A DNA stretch of 7,891 bases from an uncultured Collinsella sp. GTDB taxonomy: Bacteria > Actinomycetota > Coriobacteriia > Coriobacteriales > Coriobacteriaceae. The notes below the pieces were generated by a model, which made no database searches, had not been told where the DNA came from, and worked only from the letters and a program-made list of their open reading frames with translations. Every line of letters starts with the position of its first letter. The stretch's first letter is position 1. Location of the stretch: contig UQAU01000052.1 of the NCBI GenBank assembly GCA_900539035.1, forward strand, positions 1-7,891, in the 5' to 3' direction. This document shows, in pieces, positions 5,442 through 7,891 of the stretch. A program made the translations under genes and the position numbers.

Positions 5442-6860
5442 ATGGCCTACGACGCCAAGAAAATCTATTACCGCTTCGATGACCACTTGAGCCGCCTTGT
5501 TCTGGATTACGAAGCAAGCCGCCAGATTTCGTCTGAGAGCGAAAACCTCTACCACGGCCTGCCGACCGACCCTTATGACGAGGGCCTGTTTGTCGAGCAC
5601 AATGTCAAGCGCGGCCTGCGCAATGCCGACGGCTCGGGCGTGGTCGCGGGCCTCACTCGTATCTCGGATGTGCACGGCTACAACAAGGTCGACGGAAAGG
5701 TCGTGCCCGATCAGGGCAAGCTCACGCTTCGCGGCTACAGCATCGAGGATCTGGTCAACAATGCCCAGGCCGAGAATCGCTACGGCTACGAAGAAGTCGC
5801 CTATCTGCTTATCACGGGTTCGCTACCCAACAAGGAAGAGCTCGACGGCTTCTGCGAGCGCCTAGGTGCCTTTAGACATCTGAGCGACGAGTACGTCAAA
5901 GAGTTCCCCATGACCACGGTGTCGTCGAGCATCATGAACGTGCTCCAGCGCGCCGTGCTGCTGCTCTACGCCTTCGATGCCGAACCAGACGTGATCACGC
6001 CCGAGCACGAAATCGACGTCGCCATTTCCATGCTCGCACGTCTCCCGCGCATCGCCGCCTTCGCACACATGGCCTCGATCGCCAAGCTTCGCGGCTCCGA
6101 GGTTCACGTGCCGCACCCCACGCCCGGTCTCTCCACCGCCGAGACCATCCTACAGGTCCTGCGCGGCGGCATGGCGTTCACCCGCGATGAGGCGATGCTG
6201 CTCGACGTTATGCTCATGCTGCATGCCGAGCACGGCGGCGGCAACAACTCCACCTTCGCTTGCCGCGTGCTGTCCTCTTCGGCCACCGACCCGTATTCCG
6301 CCTACGCCGCGGCTATCGGCTCGCTCAAGGGCCCGCGCCACGGCGGTGCCAATGCCAAGGTCGTGTCTATGCACGAGGACATCCGCGCGCATGTTTCCAA
6401 CTGGGAAAATGAAGACGAGGTCGCGGCTTACCTGGGTAAGATCCTCGACAAGCAGGCCTTCGACGGCACGGGCCTCATCTACGGTATGGGCCACGCCGTC
6501 TACACGCTCAGCGACCCGCGCGCCGAGGTCTGTCGCCACTACGCACGTTCGCTCGCTGCCAAGAAAGATCTGGGCGAGGAATTCGCGCTTATCGAGCGCA
6601 TTGAGCGCCTGGCACCCCAGGTCATGCGCGACCACGGCATGACCAAGCCCATCTGCGCCAACATCGACCTGTACACGGGCTTTATCTACAAGATGCTCGG
6701 TGTGCCCGAGACGCTCTTTACGCCGCTGTTCGCCGTCGCCCGCATGGCAGGCTGGTCGGCGCACCGCATGGAAGAGCTCTTCTGCGCGCACCGCATCATC
6801 CGACCCGCCTACCGCCCGGTGATCGAACCGCTGGAGTACAAGCCGCTCGCCGACCGCTAG
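5442..6860 (+). CDS. gltA: Citrate synthase
   Basis: Condenses acetyl-CoA with oxaloacetate to citrate and CoA, the entry step of the TCA cycle; in anaerobes it usually feeds 2-oxoglutarate and glutamate synthesis. The protein is 472 residues, at the long end for the family, with an N-terminal segment of about 50 residues before the conserved core. Active-site residues seen by motif: His264 in LHAEHGGGNNSTF, His300 in GPRHGGAN, catalytic His351 in GMGHAVYTLSDPRA, Arg360, catalytic Asp409 in ANIDLYTG, Arg434 in ARMAGW and Arg454 in RIIRP. The GHAVY and HGGGNNSTF variants, in place of GHRVY, are typical of the clostridial-type branch, so this does not suggest loss of function. 2-methylcitrate synthase activity cannot be excluded. 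A strong RBS (GGAGAGGAG, 5428-5436) sits 5 nt before the ATG. An intrinsic terminator follows the gene. Confidence 0.96.
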   Translation: MAYDAKKIYYRFDDHLSRLVLDYEASRQISSESENLYHGLPTDPYDEGLFVEHNVKRGLRNADGSGVVAGLTRISDVHGYNKVDGKVVPDQGKLTLRGYSIEDLVNNAQAENRYGYEEVAYLLITGSLPNKEELDGFCERLGAFRHLSDEYVKEFPMTTVSSSIMNVLQRAVLLLYAFDAEPDVITPEHEIDVAISMLARLPRIAAFAHMASIAKLRGSEVHVPHPTPGLSTAETILQVLRGGMAFTRDEAMLLDVMLMLHAEHGGGNNSTFACRVLSSSATDPYSAYAAAIGSLKGPRHGGANAKVVSMHEDIRAHVSNWENEDEVAAYLGKILDKQAFDGTGLIYGMGHAVYTLSDPRAEVCRHYARSLAAKKDLGEEFALIERIERLAPQVMRDHGMTKPICANIDLYTGFIYKMLGVPETLFTPLFAVARMAGWSAHRMEELFCAHRIIRPAYRPVIEPLEYKPLADR

Positions 6861-6883
6861 GACACGGACCGTTATAGAACTCG

Positions 6884-6922
6884 AGCGTGGCCAGGGCATC
6901 ACCGCCCTCGGCCACGCTTTTT
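6884..6922 (+). terminator. Rho-independent terminator after citrate synthase
   Basis: Stem AGCGTGGCC plus AGGGC (6884-6897) pairs with GCCCT plus GGCCACGCT (6904-6918): 14 base pairs with a single bulged C at 6909 and a six-base loop. It is followed directly by five Ts (6918-6922). It begins 24 bp after the citrate synthase stop and ends 25 bp before the next ATG. Confidence 0.92.
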
Positions 6923-6947
6923 ATGCCAGCAGAAAGGGCTGCATCGA

Positions 6948-7790
6948 ATGATTGTTTTTTCCGATATGGATGGGACGCTGTTGACGAGCGACAAGCAGAT
7001 GAGCGACGCCACCTGGTCGATGCTCGACGAGCTCGCACGTCGCGGCATTGAGTTTGTACCGTGCACGGGACGTCCGCTGTCGGGCATCTTTGAGCCCATC
7101 CTCGCCCACCCCGCCGTGCACTATGCCGTCTGCGCCAATGGCGCCAGCGTCTGGCAGCTCGACGACGACGTGCCCACCGACGCCTCGCGCGCCACGTGCA
7201 TCTTGAGCCGTCCGCTCGATTGCGGCATTGCCCATCGCATCCATCGCATCGCCGCCGGCCACGATGTGACCTTCGATATCTTCGCGGATGGGCAGTGCTT
7301 CCTCCCCCGCTCGCTCTACACGCGCCTGGATGAGTTCTGCGGCGGCGACCCCCACATCGCGGCTTCACTCAAGCGCACACGAACACCGATCGACATGGAT
7401 ATCGACAGCAAGATCGACGAGGTCGAGACGCTCGAACGCATCGCCATGTACTGGCACGACCCGGCCGATCGCGACGCCATCGCGGCGGAGCTCGACACGC
7501 TCAGAGGCATTGAGGTCACGCGTTCGTACGCCATGAATATCGAGGTCATGGGCGAGGGCGCCACCAAGGGAACGGCCCTCACGTGGCTATGCGAGCACCT
7601 GGGCGAGCTTCTCGCCGACGCCTGGGCGTTCGGCGACAACATCAACGACATCCCCATGCTGCAGGCAGCGGGCCACGGCATGGCCATGATCAACGCCGAG
7701 CCCGAGGATCGCGAGGCCGCCGACGCCATCACCGAATACGACAACGACCACGACGGCGTCGCCCGCACCATCATGGCCGCCCTCGCCTAG
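6948..7790 (+). CDS. Cof-type HAD-superfamily hydrolase (class IIB)
   Basis: Cytoplasmic magnesium-dependent phosphatase of 280 residues, probably acting on small phosphorylated metabolites such as sugar phosphates. The four HAD motifs are present. Motif I is FSDMDGTLL, with nucleophile Asp6 and acid/base Asp8. Motif II is CTGRP with Thr40. Motif III is Lys207 in GATKGTAL. Motif IV is FGDNINDIPML with Asp230 and Asp234. The cap inserted between motifs II and III (about 85-190) is of the C2/IIB (Cof/YbiV/YidA-like) type. The length fits the family. RBS AAAGGG lies 9 nt before the ATG. The gene sits just 25 bp downstream of an intrinsic terminator, so it relies on read-through, on a promoter upstream of the hairpin, or on one overlapping it. 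Substrate cannot be predicted from sequence. Confidence 0.93.
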   Translation: MIVFSDMDGTLLTSDKQMSDATWSMLDELARRGIEFVPCTGRPLSGIFEPILAHPAVHYAVCANGASVWQLDDDVPTDASRATCILSRPLDCGIAHRIHRIAAGHDVTFDIFADGQCFLPRSLYTRLDEFCGGDPHIAASLKRTRTPIDMDIDSKIDEVETLERIAMYWHDPADRDAIAAELDTLRGIEVTRSYAMNIEVMGEGATKGTALTWLCEHLGELLADAWAFGDNINDIPMLQAAGHGMAMINAEPEDREAADAITEYDNDHDGVARTIMAALA

Positions 7791-7891
7791 CAGCAGCAAC
7801 TCGGCAGGGTAGCTAATTTGGGACGTGTCTCTATAGTTTTGTCAACCGCGTGCTTCGCGCCATTTCGGCATGACGCATCCGGGCGCCTGGC
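7791..7891. other. Terminal intergenic segment, no gene recognised
   Basis: About 100 bp after the HAD stop, with an AT-rich patch (about 7810-7845) containing a TATAGT box at 7832-7837 but no -35 at a suitable distance. No terminator hairpin with T-run and no start codon with an RBS is visible. Confidence 0.5.

Noticed and set aside
7818..7837. TTGGGA and TATAGT as a promoter in the right-hand tail
   Set aside because: Spacing is only 8 bp, far from the usual 16-18.
7847..7859. CGCG-TGCTT-CGCG hairpin
   Set aside because: Four-base self-complementary stem, expected by chance at this GC content.
1..7891. CRISPR array, tRNA, rRNA or insertion sequence ends
   Set aside because: Read for regularly spaced repeats, tRNA-like arms and transposase motifs; none seen apart from the integrase fragment.

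Overview
The window looks like chromosomal DNA of a high-GC Gram-positive bacterium. A Coriobacteriia/Collinsella-like actinobacterium is my best guess, from the high GC, the strong G/C bias at third codon positions, the long 'GHAVY'-type citrate synthase and the overall gene style. This assignment is an inference; no rRNA or other marker gene is present.

The left half (1 to about 4,700) looks accessory. On the minus strand there is a compact transport operon: a large ABC permease (821-3037), its ATPase (75-815), and the start of a third small ORF running off the left edge (1-72). The permease is a tandem duplication of one ABC-2-like half, with the two halves matching at a constant offset of 409 residues. 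Diverging from it on the plus strand is a DUF2975-type four-helix membrane protein (3181-3693) followed 9 bp later by a small YozG-like XRE regulator (3703-3954), a pairing well known in this family. The 140-bp AT-rich intergenic region between the two operons holds a perfect 7-bp inverted repeat (3125-3143), a natural candidate operator. I propose, as inference, that the membrane protein/HTH pair senses something at the envelope and controls itself and the exporter.

Immediately after the HTH stop codon, with no intergenic DNA and in the same frame, lies the catalytic half of a tyrosine recombinase (3955-4680). It keeps its catalytic residues but has lost its N-terminal DNA-binding half. This suggests the left block came in with, or was rearranged by, a mobile element. 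A gene-free stretch of about 400 bp follows (4681-5076). It contains a possible in-frame tail of the integrase or of a neighbouring DNA-binding gene, a very strong long hairpin, a repeated 10-mer, and a likely promoter with an overlapping inverted repeat.

The right half (5077-7790) is ordinary housekeeping: a UPF0237-type ACT-domain protein, citrate synthase, a textbook intrinsic terminator, and a Cof-type HAD phosphatase. The last 100 bp hold no gene I can support.
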